From assembly GCA_003194525.1 (NCBI GenBank), contig NBIV01000389.1, forward strand, positions 1 to 64,000: 64,000 nucleotides of DNA. The letters are read 5' to 3'. This document shows positions 8,948-21,216 of this stretch, piece after piece. Position numbers and translations under genes: made by a program. This stretch comes from Gracilariopsis chorda (taxonomy: Eukaryota > Rhodophyta > Florideophyceae > Gracilariales > Gracilariaceae). The stretch's first letter is position 1, and each line of letters begins with the position of its first letter. Under the pieces are notes generated by a model, which saw only the letters and a list, made by a program, of their open reading frames with translations, had not been told where the DNA came from and ran no database searches.

Positions 8948-10330
8948 ATGCCTCCAATTCAGCCCAGTGCCTCAGGAGATGCCACATGTGAGCAGAACCG
9001 TCAACGTACTGCTGCAAGACGTCGAGCAGAGTCCAGTGAGCAACAGGCAGAGAGGAGACGTCGTAATAGAGAGCAAGCAGCCATACGGAGGGCAAATAAA
9101 ACTGAGGAACAGCGTGAAGCACGAAGAACAGCTGATAGGGAACGTGCGCGAAGACGAAGGGCTAGAGCGTCCGCCGCGCACACTGATGACGTTCGTGAGG
9201 CCAACCGTACAGCCACTGCTTCGGCACGAGCTTCAGAGACGCCAGATAATCGCGCAAATCGTCAGGCAAACGATCGTGACGCCCATCGTGCTGCAAGGCA
9301 ACAGGATGACCCCGCTGCTGAACATTCTCGCCGTCACTCTGAAAGAACATCTAGACAGGCATCACGAGAGCTCGAGAGCACAGCTGATCGACGACAGCGT
9401 CTTGAATCTCAGCGCGAGAGCCAAAATGTGGCCCGCCGATTGTTTGACTCGGATGATGTCGACGACAGCGGCTACATGGACCTCAGTCTCATGAATGTAG
9501 AGTGCTGCTTTTGCAAGGCACTGCATTTCAAAGAGGAAAGGGTTGTGAGCAGCTCCCGCTCGCAACCTCTTTTCTCGCAGTGCTGCGCAAAGGGGCATCT
9601 CAGCTTCCCTGCGCTTCTGGAGCCTCCACCTCTTCTTCGCCAACTACTGACTGCAACTGGGCCCCGAGAGAACCACTTTCGTGCTGAGATCCGTGCCTAC
9701 AACACAGTTATGTCTATGGCGTCCGTCAAGGCAAACTGGGTGAGCCGTGGTTTAGGAGACTCTACCCTCAATACTACGATCACCATGCAGGGACAGATCT
9801 ATCACTACATGGGTCCGCTCATTCCCGCTCAGGGTGTCCAGCCCGCATTTCTGTGTGTGTACATCCATGACACAGACTATGACGCGCAGTCTGCGAGGCG
9901 AGCGGGGTTGCTGCCCCGCCTCCAACCAGAACTGCTGTCTCAGTTGGCTGCCATGCTGCACACAGGCAATCCATACGTGCAGACATTCTGCAGCCTGCAC
10001 GAGTGGGCTATCACCGATACGCCAGCAAATACGTATCAGATGGTGATCCATGCTGATAGACGACCCCGCGGCGAGCATGTTCGTCGCTACAACGTGCCTG
10101 AGGCGTCGCAAGTAGCCGCCATCATTCCAGGGAATGATGACGGCGAGATTGAGACGCGCGATATTGTTGTGCGTAGGCGTGGAGAGCTGACTGTAAATGG
10201 TGATGAGGTGCTGGACACTATCCCCGTCAGTCACAGATCGTACGATCCCTTGAGCTACGTTCTTTTGTTCCCATGTTGCCAGGAAGGATGGCACCCTGAC
10301 ATGAGGTATTGCTCACCAAACGCCTCGTGA
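8948..10330 (+). pseudogene. RepHel segment A, N-terminal region (unit 2)
   Basis: 460 codons from ATG 8948 (ACA-ATG-CC) to TGA 10328-10330. The segment is uninterrupted, because the Trp at the unit-1 TAG position is TGG here. Arg-rich blocks occupy roughly residues 17-165; the Cys/His cluster reads VECCFC-KALHF followed by SQCCAKGH. The downstream part (QGQIYHYMGPLIPAQG.., NPYVQTFCSL..) matches the Helitron region before the Rep core. Private changes include an Arg for Gln (GACGACAGCG at 9390-9399) and His for Arg in SLHEWAI. Confidence 0.85.
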
Positions 10331-12116
10331 GAGAAGAAGGTGACTCCGCTGATGTATTATTCGTGGCAGCTTTTCGAGAGACCGACCGAGTTCAGTACGA
10401 TTCTACGCGGCAAACGACTCTTGCAGCAGTACATGGTTGACCAGTTCTGCAAGGTTGAGTCGGAGCGTTTGTCTTACTTGCGACACAACCAGGACAGACT
10501 TCGAGCTGCGGACTATACATCCCTGCGGGAGAGCCTGGGTGACTCTCTGCTGGGCGTGGATGAGGCCGATGCTGTTCGCGCTGGACGACTGTTCGTGTTG
10601 CCATCCACATTTGTAGGAGGTGACCGATACATGAGACAGCAAATGCACGACATCATCGCCATATCCAACACCATTGGGCACCCCGATATCTTTCTCACGA
10701 TGACGTGCAATCCGAACTGGCCTGAGATCACCAGGGCACTGTTCGATGGTCAGCGCGCTCTCGATCGACCTGATCTTTGTGCTCGAGTGTTTCGTCTCAA
10801 GATGAAAGCCTTGATGTCGTTTGTCATTGATGAACAGTTCTTTGGAGCCGTTCTTGCTCACGTGCGGGTAATCGAGTTCCAAAAGCGAGGCCTGCCGCAC
10901 GCGCAAATTATCTTCTTCCTCAACGAAGATGCAAAGCAGCAGCTCCGAGACCCTGCTCACATTGACGAGCTCATCTCAGCTGAGATTCCTCCTCCTTCCG
11001 ACTCCATCTTCCAAGAGTTGGTGCTCAAGCAAATGATTCACAATCTGTGCCGTGCAGGCAACCGGTCAGCGCTGTGCATGCGCGAGCTGACATGCTTGAA
11101 GCACTTTCCGAAGCCGTTTCGCTCCGAAACTGCACGGCTTGAGAATGAGTATTACATCAGCTACAGAAGACGCGCTCCTTCCGAGGGCGGGGTGTCTGTG
11201 GAAAGAAGCTGCAGGGTCGGCCATCGACCAGCGCGTAGTGACGTTGGACAATTCGTGGGTGGTTCCACATTGCCCAGAGCTTCTCCGACGGTTTGCATGC
11301 CACATCAACGTTGAGCTATGCGTATCGCGACTTGGCGGTATCAAGTACCTCTTCAAGTATGTGTGCAAGGGTCCCGACAGAGTCACTATGGAGATTGTAG
11401 ATGAGAACGGACGCCATGACGAGATCCAGAACTTCCAGGACGCACGGTATGTGTCAGCCTCCGAAGCAGTGTGGCGGTTGCTTGCGTTCGACATTGTCGA
11501 TCGCAATCCACCCGTCGTGTGGCTTGAAGTATACTTGGAAGATCACCATACGGTGTTCTTCCAGGAAGGCGACGAGCACTCTGCTGCTAACAGAGAGCGG
11601 GCAGGAACCAAGCTGACTGAGTGGTTTGTGGCCAACCGAAAGTACCCCGGTGCACAGCATATCCCTTATGCCCAGTTCCCGAGGTTCTTTACTTGGAACA
11701 AATCAACCAAATGCTGGAAGCCGCGTGCATGTCTCCGACGTCGTTCGGTGTCTCGAAGCCAGCCCACCTCCTCCTCAGCGGCAACTGCAGCAGCCGATCT
11801 ATACGACTTCACTGGCAGCGGTGCGCATGTAGTTGGGCGCATTTAGACTGCCAGTCCACGAGAGGGAGAGCGGTACTACCTCCGCTTACTCTTGACCCAC
11901 ACAGCGGGTGGTACTTCCTTTCAGCACCTCCGCAACGTGGATGGTCAGCAGTGTGGTAGCTTCAGGGAGGCCTGCCTCAAGATGGGACCTCTCGCCGACG
12001 ACAGTGAGTGGAGACGGGCACTACGCGAGTCCTTTCGCTCCTCATTTGTTCCGCTCTCTCATTTGTTTGCCACCATATTGCTCTAATGCGAGCCGTCGGA
12101 CCCCCGTTCTCTGTGA
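10331..12116 (+). pseudogene. RepHel segment B, Rep nuclease with HUH lesion (unit 2)
   Basis: Reads on from segment A in the same frame (EKKVTPLMYYSWQLF..). Motif 1 is intact but the HUH motif is HAQ: CAC at 10898-10900, CAA at 10904-10906, so one metal-binding His is lost. The shared frameshift lies between about 11180 and 11245, after which the two-Tyr motif KYLFKYVCKG is present. Additional stops not in unit 1 are TAG 11844-11846 (Tyr in unit 1) and TAA 12084-12086 (Tyr in unit 1); TGA 12114-12116 is shared. Confidence 0.87.
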
Positions 12117-13841
12117 GAGCAGCATCTATCGATGTTCCTGCAGGATATACGCGCTCGAGATCGCAGCATGATGCACGCACTGGCCGACGACGAAAGAGCC
12201 AGCTCTTACGTTCTCTTAGAATTGCAAAAGGCATTGCAAGAAATGGGTGGCCCACTGGCGTCTCTGTCATCGTACGGTCTTCCGACACCCATGCAGGACC
12301 TACCGGAATTGCGCGCTCCAACTCGGTCTCCGCAGCAAATCCAGTCAGAGCTGAACGACACTGTGCAAGCTGCACTCCCTCTCTTCAATGAGCGTCAGCG
12401 TCTGGCGTTCAATACCGTCGTGGGTGCCATCCTTCCTGGCGTGTCCGCGGAGAGCTTGCAGGGTCTTGGTGGTCCTTGTACGCCAACGCAGCCAACCACT
12501 CACGTCTTCTACTTGGATGCTCCGGGTGGAACCGGCAAGACCTTCCTCTACAAGGCAATCCAGGCCACGTTACGCCTTCGTGGCAAGTCCGTCCTTACGG
12601 TAGCCACGTCTGCTGTAGCAGCCATACTGCTTGAGGGCGGTCGGACGGCCCACTCCGTGTTCAGGATTCCCATCCCAGCCACCGCTGAGAGCACGTGCAA
12701 CATCCCGGTCACCTCGCACCTGGCCACTCGGATGAAGAACGTCGACCTCATTATCTGGGACGAGATCGTAATGTGTCACCGCTTCTGCGTCGAAGCCGTA
12801 GACCGCACTCTCCGTGACATAACGCGCTCGCAGCTCCTCTTTGGAGGCAAGTTCGTATTGCTTTCTGGCGACTTTCGGCAGATCCTTGCCGTTGCTCGTG
12901 GCGGCTTTCGATCAGTGAGCGTCAACGCATGCATCAAACGCTCAAGTCTCTTTTCCCACTTTCGCACCTTGAGATTGACTGAGGACATGCGCCTTTCTGC
13001 GCTCCGTCGAGACTCCACAGCCACACAGGGGGCACTGCAGTTTCTAAACACGCTCTTGCAGATTGGAGAGGGCAGACTGCCAGGCACTGTCCCGCCATAG
13101 CACCCCTTCACCCTGCCAGAGTCCGTAAAATGTGTGGAGTCGTTCCGCACCATGGTCCGTAACGTCTTTCATGGTATCGCTCAAAGGTACATAGATGCAG
13201 ATTGGCTAACGTCAACGTTGATTATAACCGCACGAAACTATCGCCTACCAGAGCTTAACGACTACGTAGGCCACATGATACCTGGCGCGTATCGCACGTA
13301 CCTGAGTGCGGACAAGGTGATCGACGACGACGGTGCTGCGCTGCAGTACCCTGTCGAGATGCTCAACACTCTGACTGCCGGGTCAGCGCTGCCCGACCAC
13401 TGCCTCAAACTCAAAAAGGGCTTTGTGGTTATGCTCCTTCGCAACTTGGATCCCTCAAACGGCCACGTCAATGGTGCCATCTATACCGTAGAAGACATGC
13501 AAAGCAACGTACTGTTCCTTCGACTCGCTTCTGGAGTAAATCGTGGCAACGCACTATGCCTGCCGCGCATGCCCTGTGGACCTGGAGACAACAACTTTCC
13601 GGTTCCCAACTTCACTCGCACCCAGTTCCCAGTACGTGTTTGTTTTGCCATCACTACCAATAAGGCACAGTGTCAGTCGTATACTGGTCGCGTCGGACTG
13701 GATTTGCGTGATGGCTGTTTCACCCATGGCCAGCTGTACGTCGATTTTTCTTGGACCACCAACCCGTCCAACATCGTGGCCTGTCTCCCTGCCGGTAGCA
13801 CCTCTACCAATAATGTAGTGTACCCCGAAGTTCTTTCGTAG
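12117..13841 (+). pseudogene. RepHel segment C, helicase (unit 2)
   Basis: Open from the shared TGA to TAG 13098-13100, then to the final TAG 13839-13841. Walker A, WDEI and GDFRQ are intact. Motif V has Cys for Gly (AQCQ, TGT at 13671-13673) and motif VI is SWTT. A private Tyr (FLYKAIQ) replaces the Cys found after Walker A in other homogeneous units. Confidence 0.87.
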
Positions 13842-15078
13842 AGGAACTTGATAGCTTTAAGTAAACCTCTTCTTTTTTCTTTCATTTTTTCTTTTCTTCT
13901 CCCTTCTCCCTCCCCAAAAATACTTGCATTCTACAAACCGACTACCCAAAACACGCTAGCTAAATACTCCTTTCACTCTATTGCTTCTTTTACTCCTCAA
14001 CGCGTGCGAAGCACGCAATGGAGCCACTTGTCCCCCCTTACTAAAGACAATGATTGTCCGTCTGTGTGTCTGTGTGTCAGCTAACGCCCACTCATTGGCC
14101 GCAAAATCGAGAAGGAGGCTGCCAAGTGGAAACGTGGCATTTTATGCGCTCCAAGAGGCATCTTGCACCGCATAATGCGACACGTTGCCACCTGGCGCCT
14201 TTTGCACGCCATCTTGCACCGCATAATGCGACACGTTTCCACCTGGCGCCTTCTGCACGCCACAGTAGCCTAGCCGTTTCACCAAAGTAGCCCACCCGTT
14301 ACACTACAGTAACCGAGCCGTTGCAGTGCAGTGCACATGACCGTTTTAATTAATATTTTTCAACGGTCATGTGCACCAATCACATTGCACGCTATACAAA
14401 AGCGTGCAAAGCACTCGCCCACTGAACACTCGCGTTCTCCTTCGCTGTGGTTAACCTACGGTGTGGGTTCTAGCACTCTGGGCGAGTCAGGACGTCTGAA
14501 AAAGGTACGCTGGCGGTACCGGCGGGATCTGTTAAGTTTAACTTTCTCACCAAACAACGCGTTCGTCATCCAGATTTAATTGGTTCGGCAACTATTTCTG
14601 GGTGGCGTTCACGTGAGGTACGATAGCTCCCCACAAAACGTGCATTGCGTGGAAGGAGTAGCCCTTGAAGAGTCTAGAAAGGGGACAACAGAGTAGGAGT
14701 CGAGCAACAGCGGCTCTGTCTGGATCTAAGGAACTGTTAAAGGGAAACGGTCTTCGGACTAAAGTACGTCCAGCACAGAGTTGCCTAGCGATTTTGGGAT
14801 TGTAAATCTCGCAGTCCTGGCAGACTCTCCAGGCACGACCCCCTGTTTACTCTGTACAGGTCAGTTCCCAATCTAGGCGGTTTCTTTGTGGTCAAGATAT
14901 TCTATCTTCGCTGCAACGATCCAAAACTTTGGTGCTAGGTGCATAAAAGGGTTTGGCAGCCCGTAGCACAATTGTTCTCGACTATATCCTTTTTTTTCTT
15001 TTTTTCTTTCTTTCTTTTTTTGCTTTGCCAGTCTTTGGACAGTTTTTCTTTTTTGTGGTCTGCGTGAGATCTTTTACA

Positions 15079-16460
15079 ATGCCTCCAATTCAGCCCAGTG
15101 CCTCAGGAGATGCCACATGTGAGCAGAACCGTCAACGTACTGCTGCAAGACGTCGAGCAGAGTCCAGTGAGCAACAGGCAGAGAGGAGACGTCGTAATAG
15201 AGAGCAAGCAGCCATACGGAGGGCAAATAAAACTGAGGAACAGCGTGAAGCACGAAGAACAGCTGATAGGGAACGTGCGCGAAGACGAAGGGCTAGAGCG
15301 TCCGCCGCGCACACTGATGACGTTCGTGAGGCCAACCGTACAGCCACTGCTTCGGCACGAGCTTCAGAGACGCCAGATAATCGCGCAAATCGTCAGGCAA
15401 ACGATCGTGACGCCCATCGTGCTGCAAGGCAACAGGATGACCCCGCTGCTGAACATTCTCGCCGTCACTCTGAAAGAACATCTAGACAGGCATCACGAGA
15501 GCTCGAGAGCACAGCTGATCGACAACAGCGTCTTGAATCTCAGCGCGAGAGCCAAAATGTGGCCCGCCGATTGTTTGACTCGGATGATGTCGACGACAGC
15601 GGCTACATGGACCTCGGTCTCATGAATGTAGAGTGCTGCTTTTGCAAGGCACTGCATTTCAAAGAGGAAAGGGTTGTGAGCAGCTCCCGCTCGCAACCTC
15701 TTTTCTCGCAGTGCTGCGCAAAGGGGCATCTCAGCTTCCCTGCGCTTCTGGAGCCTCCACCTCTTCTTCGCCAACTACTGACTGCAACTGGGCCCCGAGA
15801 GAACCACTTTCGTGCTGAGATCCGTGCCTACAACACAGTTATGTCTATGGCGTCCGTCAAGGCAAACTGGGTGAGCCGTGGTTTAGGAGACTCTACCCTC
15901 AATACTACGATCACCATGCAGGGACAGATCTATCACTACATGGGTCCGCTCATTCCCGCTCAGGGTGTCCAGCCCGCATTTCTGTGTGTGTACATCCATG
16001 ACACAGACTATGACGCGCAGTCTGCGAGGCGAGCGGGGTTGCTGCCCCGCCTCCAACCAGAACTGCTGTCTCAGTTGGCTGCCATGCTGCACACAGGCAA
16101 TCCATACGTGCAGACATTCTGCAGCCTGCGCGAGTGGGCTATCACCGATACGCCAGCAAATACGTATCAGATGGTGATCCATGCTGATAGACGACCCCGC
16201 GGCGAGCATGTTCGTCGCTACAACGGGCCCGAGGCGTCGCAAGTAGCCGCCATCATTCCAGGGAATGATGACGGCGAGATTGAGACGCGCGATATTGTTG
16301 TGCGTAGGCGTGGAGAGCTGACTGTAAATGGTGATGAGGTGCTGGACACTATCCCGTCAGTCACAGATCGTACGATCCCTTGAGCTACGTTCTTTTGTTC
16401 CCATGTTGCCAGGACGGATGGCACCCTGACATGAGGTATTGCTCACCAAACGCCTCGTGA
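15079..16460 (+). pseudogene. RepHel segment A (unit 3)
   Basis: Same organisation as in unit 2, with Cys pair CCFC. A missing C in CCCCGTCAG (near 16353) shifts the frame and produces an early stop at 16381-16383, 77 bases before the shared TGA at 16458-16460. The polypyrimidine tract just before the ATG also differs slightly in length. Confidence 0.82.
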
Positions 16461-18250
16461 GAGAAGAAGGTGACTCCGCTGATGTATTATTCGTGGCAGC
16501 TTTTCGAGAGACCGACCGAGTTCAGTACGATTCTACGCGGCAAACGACTCTTGCAGCAGTACATGGTTGACCAGTTCTGCAAGGTTGAGTCGGAGCGTTT
16601 GTCTTACTTGCGACACAACCAGGACAGACTTCGAGCTGCGGACTATACATCCCTGCGGGAGAGCCTGGGTGACTCTCTGCTGGGCGTGGATGAGGCCGAT
16701 GCTGTTCGCGCTGGACGACTGTTCGTGTTGCCATCCACATTTGTAGGAGGTGACCGATACATGAGACAGCAAATGCACGACATCATCGCCATATCCAACA
16801 CCATTGGGCACCCCGATATCTTTCTCACGATGACGTGCAATCCGAACTGGCCTGAGATCACCAGGGCACTGTTCGATGGTCAGCGCGCTCTCGATCGACC
16901 TGATCTTTGTGCTCGAGTGTTTCGTCTCAAGATGAAAGCCTTGATGTCGTTTGTCATTGATGAACAGTTCTTTGGAGCCGTTCTTGCTCACGTGCGGGTA
17001 ATCGAGTTCCAAAAGCGAGGCCTGCCGCACGCGCAAATTATCTTCTTCCTCAACGAAGATGCAAAGCAGCAGCTCCGAGACCCTGCTCACATTGACGAGC
17101 TCATCTCAGCTGAGATTCCTCCTCCTTCCGACTCCATCTTCCAAGAGTTGGTGCTCAAGCAAATGATTCACAATCTGTGCGGTGCAGGCAACCGGTCAGC
17201 GCTGTGCATGCGCGAGCTGACATGCTTGAAGCACTTTCCGAAGCCGTTTCGCTCCGAAACTGCACGGCTTGAGAATGAGTATTACATCAGCTACAGAAGA
17301 CGCGCTCCTTCCGAGGGCGGGGTGTCTGTGGAAAGAAGCTGCAGGGTCGGCCATCGACCAGCGCGTAGTGACGTTGGACAATTCGTGGGTGGTTCCACAT
17401 TGCCCAGAGCTTCTCCGCCGGTTTGCATGCCACATCAACGTTGAGCTATGCGTATCGCGACTTGGCGGTATCAAGTACCTCTTCAAGTATGTGTGCAAGG
17501 GTCCCGACAGAGTCACTATGGAGATTGTAGATGAGAACGGACGCCATGACGAGATCCAGAACTTCCAGGACGCACGGTATGTGTCAGCCTCCGAAGCAGT
17601 GTGGCGGTTGCTTGCGTTCGACATTGTCGATCGCAATCCACCCGTCGTGTGGCTTGAAGTATACTTGGAAGATCACCATACGGTGTTCTTCCAGGAAGGC
17701 GACGAGCACTCTGCTGCTAACAGAGAGCGGGCAGGAACCAAGCTGACTGAGTGGTTTGTGGCGAACCAAAAGTACCCCGGTGCACAGCATATCCCTTATG
17801 CCCAGTTCCCGAGGTTCTTTACTTGGAACAAATCAAACCAAAATGCTGGAAGCCGCGTGCATGTCTCCGACGTCGTTCGGTGTCTCGAAGCCAGCCCACC
17901 TCCTCCTCAGCGGCCACTGCAGCAGCCGATCTATACGACTTCACTGGCAGCGGTGCGCATGTAGTTGGGCGCATTTACACTGCCAGTCCACGAGAGGGAG
18001 AGCGGTACTACCCTCCGCTTACTCTTGACCCACACAGCGGGTGCTACTTCCTTTCAGCACCTCCGCAACGTGGATGGTCAGCCAGTGTGGTAGCTTCAGG
18101 GAGGCCTGCCTCAAGATGGGACTCTCGCCGACGACAGCGAGTGGAGACGGGCACTAACGCGAGTCCTTTCGCTCCTCATTTGTTCCGCTCTCTCATTTTG
18201 TTTGCCACCATATTGCTCTAATGCGAGCCGTCGGACCCCGTTCTCTGTGA
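16461..18250 (+). pseudogene. RepHel segment B, Rep nuclease (unit 3)
   Basis: Clean through motif 1, HAQ and the two-Tyr motif, with the shared frameshift. From about 17838 (AAACCAAAATG against AAACAAATG elsewhere) it collapses into short frames. The Tyr codon at the VGRIY site is TAC, not TAG. Ends at the shared TGA 18248-18250. Confidence 0.82.
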
Positions 18251-19982
18251 GAGCAGCATCTATCGATGTTCCTGCAGGATATACGCGCTCGAGATCGCGG
18301 CATGAATGCACGCACTGGCCGACGACGAAAGAGCCAGCTCTTACGTTCTCTTAGAATTGCAAAAGGCATTGCAAGAAATGGGTGGCCCACTGGCGTCTCT
18401 GTCATCGTACGGTCTTCCGACACCCATGCAGGACCTACCGGAATTGCGGCGCTCCAACTCGGTCTCCGCAGCAAATCCAGTCAGAGCTGAACGACACTGG
18501 TGCAAGCTGCACTCCCTCTCTTCAAATGGAGCGTCAGCGTCTGGCGTTCAATAACCGTCGTGGGTGCATCCTTCCTGGCGTGTCCGCGGAGAGCTTGCAG
18601 GGTCTTGGTGTCCTTGTACGCCAACGCAGCCAAACCACTCACGTCTTCTACTTGGATGCTCCGGGTGGAACCGGCAAGACCTTCCTCTGCAAGGCAATCC
18701 AGGCCACGTTACGCCTTCGTGGCAAGTCCGTCCTTACGGTAGCCACGTCTGCTGTAGCAGCCATACTGCTTGAGGGCGGTCGGACGGCCCACTCCGTGTT
18801 CAGGATTCCCATCCCAGCCACCGCTGAGAGCACGTGCAACATCCCGGTCACCTCGCACCTGGCCACTCGGATGAAGAACGTCGACCTCATTATCTGGGAC
18901 GAGAATCGTAATGTGTCACCGCTTCTGCGTCGAAGCCGTAGACCGCACTCTCCGTGACATAACGCGCTCGCAGCTCCTCTTTGGAGGCAAGTTCGTATTG
19001 CTTTCTGGCGACTTTCGGCAGATCCTTGCCGGTTGCTCGTGGCGGCTTTCGATCAGTGAGCGTCAACGCATGCATCAAACGCTCAAGTCTCTTTTCCCAC
19101 TTTCGCACCTTGAGATTGACTGAGGACATGCGCCTTTCTGCGCTCCGTCGAGACCCACAGCCACACAGGGGGCACTGCAGTTTCTAAACACGCTGTTGCA
19201 GATTGGAGAGGGCAGACTGCAGGCACTGTCCCGCCATAGCACCCCTTCACCCTGCCAGAGTCCGTAAAATGTGTGGAGTCGTTCCGCACCATGGTCCGTA
19301 ACGTCTTTCATGGTAATCGCTCAAAGGTACATAGATGCAGATTGGCTAACGTCAACGGTGAATTATAACCGCACGAAAACTATCGCCTACCAGAGCTTAA
19401 CGACTACGTAGGCCAACATGATAACTGGCGCGTTATCGCACGTACCTGAGTGCGGACAAGGTGATCGACGACGACGGTGCTGCGCTGCAGTACCGCTGTC
19501 GAGATGCTCAACACTCTGACTGCCGGGTCAGCGCTGCCCGACCACTGCCTCAAACTCAAAAGGGCTTTGTGGTTATGCTCCTTCGCAACTTGGATCCTCA
19601 AACGGCCACGTCAATGGTGCCATCTATACCGTAGAAGACATGCAAAGCAACGTACTGTTCCTTCGACTCGCTTCTGGAGTAAATCGTGGCAACGCACTAT
19701 GCCTGCCGCGCATGCCCTGTGGACCTGGAGACAACAACTTTCCGGTTCCCAACTTCACTCGCACCCAGTTCCCAGTACGTGTTTGTTTTGCCATCACTAC
19801 CAATAAGGCACAGGGTCAGTCGTATACTGGTCGCGTCGGACTGGATTTGCGTGATGGCTGTTTCACCCATGGCAGCTGTACGTCGATTTTTTCTTGGACC
19901 ACAACCCGTCCAACATCGTGGCCTGTCTCCCTGCCGGTAGCACCTCTACCATTAATGTAGTGTACCCGAAGTTCTTTCGTAG
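18251..19982 (+). pseudogene. RepHel segment C, helicase (unit 3)
   Basis: Walker A (from 18664) and the WDE motif lie in one short open frame, 18382-18957. Motif V (NKAQGQS, Gly kept) lies in another, 19640-19960. Between them are many single-base indels, for example GACGAGAATCG near 18899 and TTGCCGGTTG near 19026. The shared TAG is at 19237-19239 and the final TAG at 19980-19982. Confidence 0.8.
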
Positions 19983-21216
19983 AGGAACTTGATAGCTTTA
20001 AGTAAACCTCTTCTTTTTTCTTTCATTTTTTCTTTTCTCTCTCCTTCTCCCTCCCAAAAATACTTGCATTCTACAAACCGACTACCCAAAACACGCTAGC
20101 TAAAATACTCCTTTCACTCTATTGCTTCTTTTACTCCTCAACGCGTGCGAAGCACGCAATGGAGCCACTTGTCCCCCCTTACTAAAGACAATGATTGTCC
20201 GTCTGTGTGTCTGTGTGTCAGCTAACGCCCACTCATTGGCCGCAAAATCGAGAAGGAGGCTGCCAAGTGGAAACGTGGCATTTTATGCGCTCCAAGAGGC
20301 ATCTTGCACCGCATAATGCGACACGTTGCCACCTGGCGCCTTTTGCACGCCATCTTGCACCGCATAATGCGACACGTTTCCACCTGGCGCCTTCTGCACG
20401 CCACAGTAGCCTAGCCGTTTCACCAAAGTAGCCACCCGTTACACTACAGTAACCGAGCCGTTGCAGTGCAGTGCACATGACCGTTTTAATTAATATTTTT
20501 CAACGGTCATGTGCACCAATCACATTGCACGCTATACAAAAGCGTGCAAAGCACTCGCCCACTGAACACTCGCGTTCTCCTTCGCTGTGGTTAACCTACG
20601 GTGTGGGTTCTAGCACTCTGGGCGAGTCAGGACGTCTGAAAAAGGTACGCTGGCGGTACCGGGCGGGATCTGTTAAGTTTAACTTTCTCACAAACAACGC
20701 GTTCGTCATCCAGATTTAATTGGTTCGGCAACTATTTCTGGTGGCGTTCACGTGAGGTACGATAGCTCCCACAAAACGTGCATTGCGTGGAAGGAGTAGC
20801 CCTTGAAGAGTCTAGAAAGGGACAACAGAGTAGGAGTCGAGCAACAGCGGCTCTGTCTGGATCTAAGGAACTGTTAAAGGGAAACGGTCTTCGGACTAAA
20901 GTACGTCCAGCACAGAGTTGCCTAGCGATTTTGGGATTGTAAATCTCGCAGTCCTGGCAGACTCTCCAGGCACGACCCCTGTTTACTCTGTACAGGTCAG
21001 TTCCCAATCTAGGCGGTTTCTTTGTGGTCAAGATATTCATCTTCGCTGCAACGATCCAAAAACTTCGGTGCTAGGTGCATAAAAGGGTTTTGGCAGCCCG
21101 TAGCACAATTGTTCTCGACTATATCCTTTTTTTTTTCTTTTTTCTTTCTTTCTTTTTTGCTTTGCCAGTCTTTGGACAGTTTTCTCTTTTTTGTGGTCTG
21201 CGTGAGATCTTTTACA

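Larger units (their letters stand above)
7899..14030 (+). mobile_element. Helitron unit 2, complete (6132 bp)
   Basis: Starts TCCCCCCTTACTAAAG and ends with the hairpin and CTTG. First copy of the homogeneous family (units 2-10) and free of obvious sequencing indels. Leader 7899-8947, RepHel remnant 8948-13841, 3' tail 13842-14030. Its 3' half is of the subtype I call A: TAG in the Rep C-terminus, TTGATT at 13216-13221, and motif V Cys. Confidence 0.93.
14031..20171 (+). mobile_element. Helitron unit 3, complete (6141 bp, indel-rich second half)
   Basis: Leader 14031-15078, RepHel remnant 15079-19982, tail 19983-20171. Clean up to about 16350; from about 17838 single-base insertions and deletions appear every few tens of bases, mostly in short homopolymers. 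Subtype B in its 3' half (Tyr kept in VGRIYTAS, CTGTTG near 19192, GGTGA at 19357). Confidence 0.92.

Noticed and set aside
8967-9494. 175-codon open frame overlapping the Arg-rich N-terminus in another frame, repeated in most units
   Set aside because: It arises because Arg/Glu/Ala-rich codons leave an alternative frame open. It has no recognisable domain, and the other frame matches Helitron proteins.
10403-10960. 185-codon minus-strand ORF (and similar 130-180 codon antisense ORFs) opposite the Rep and helicase regions
   Set aside because: These are shadows of the + strand coding sequence, recurring only because the units are copies; no domain or start context supports them.
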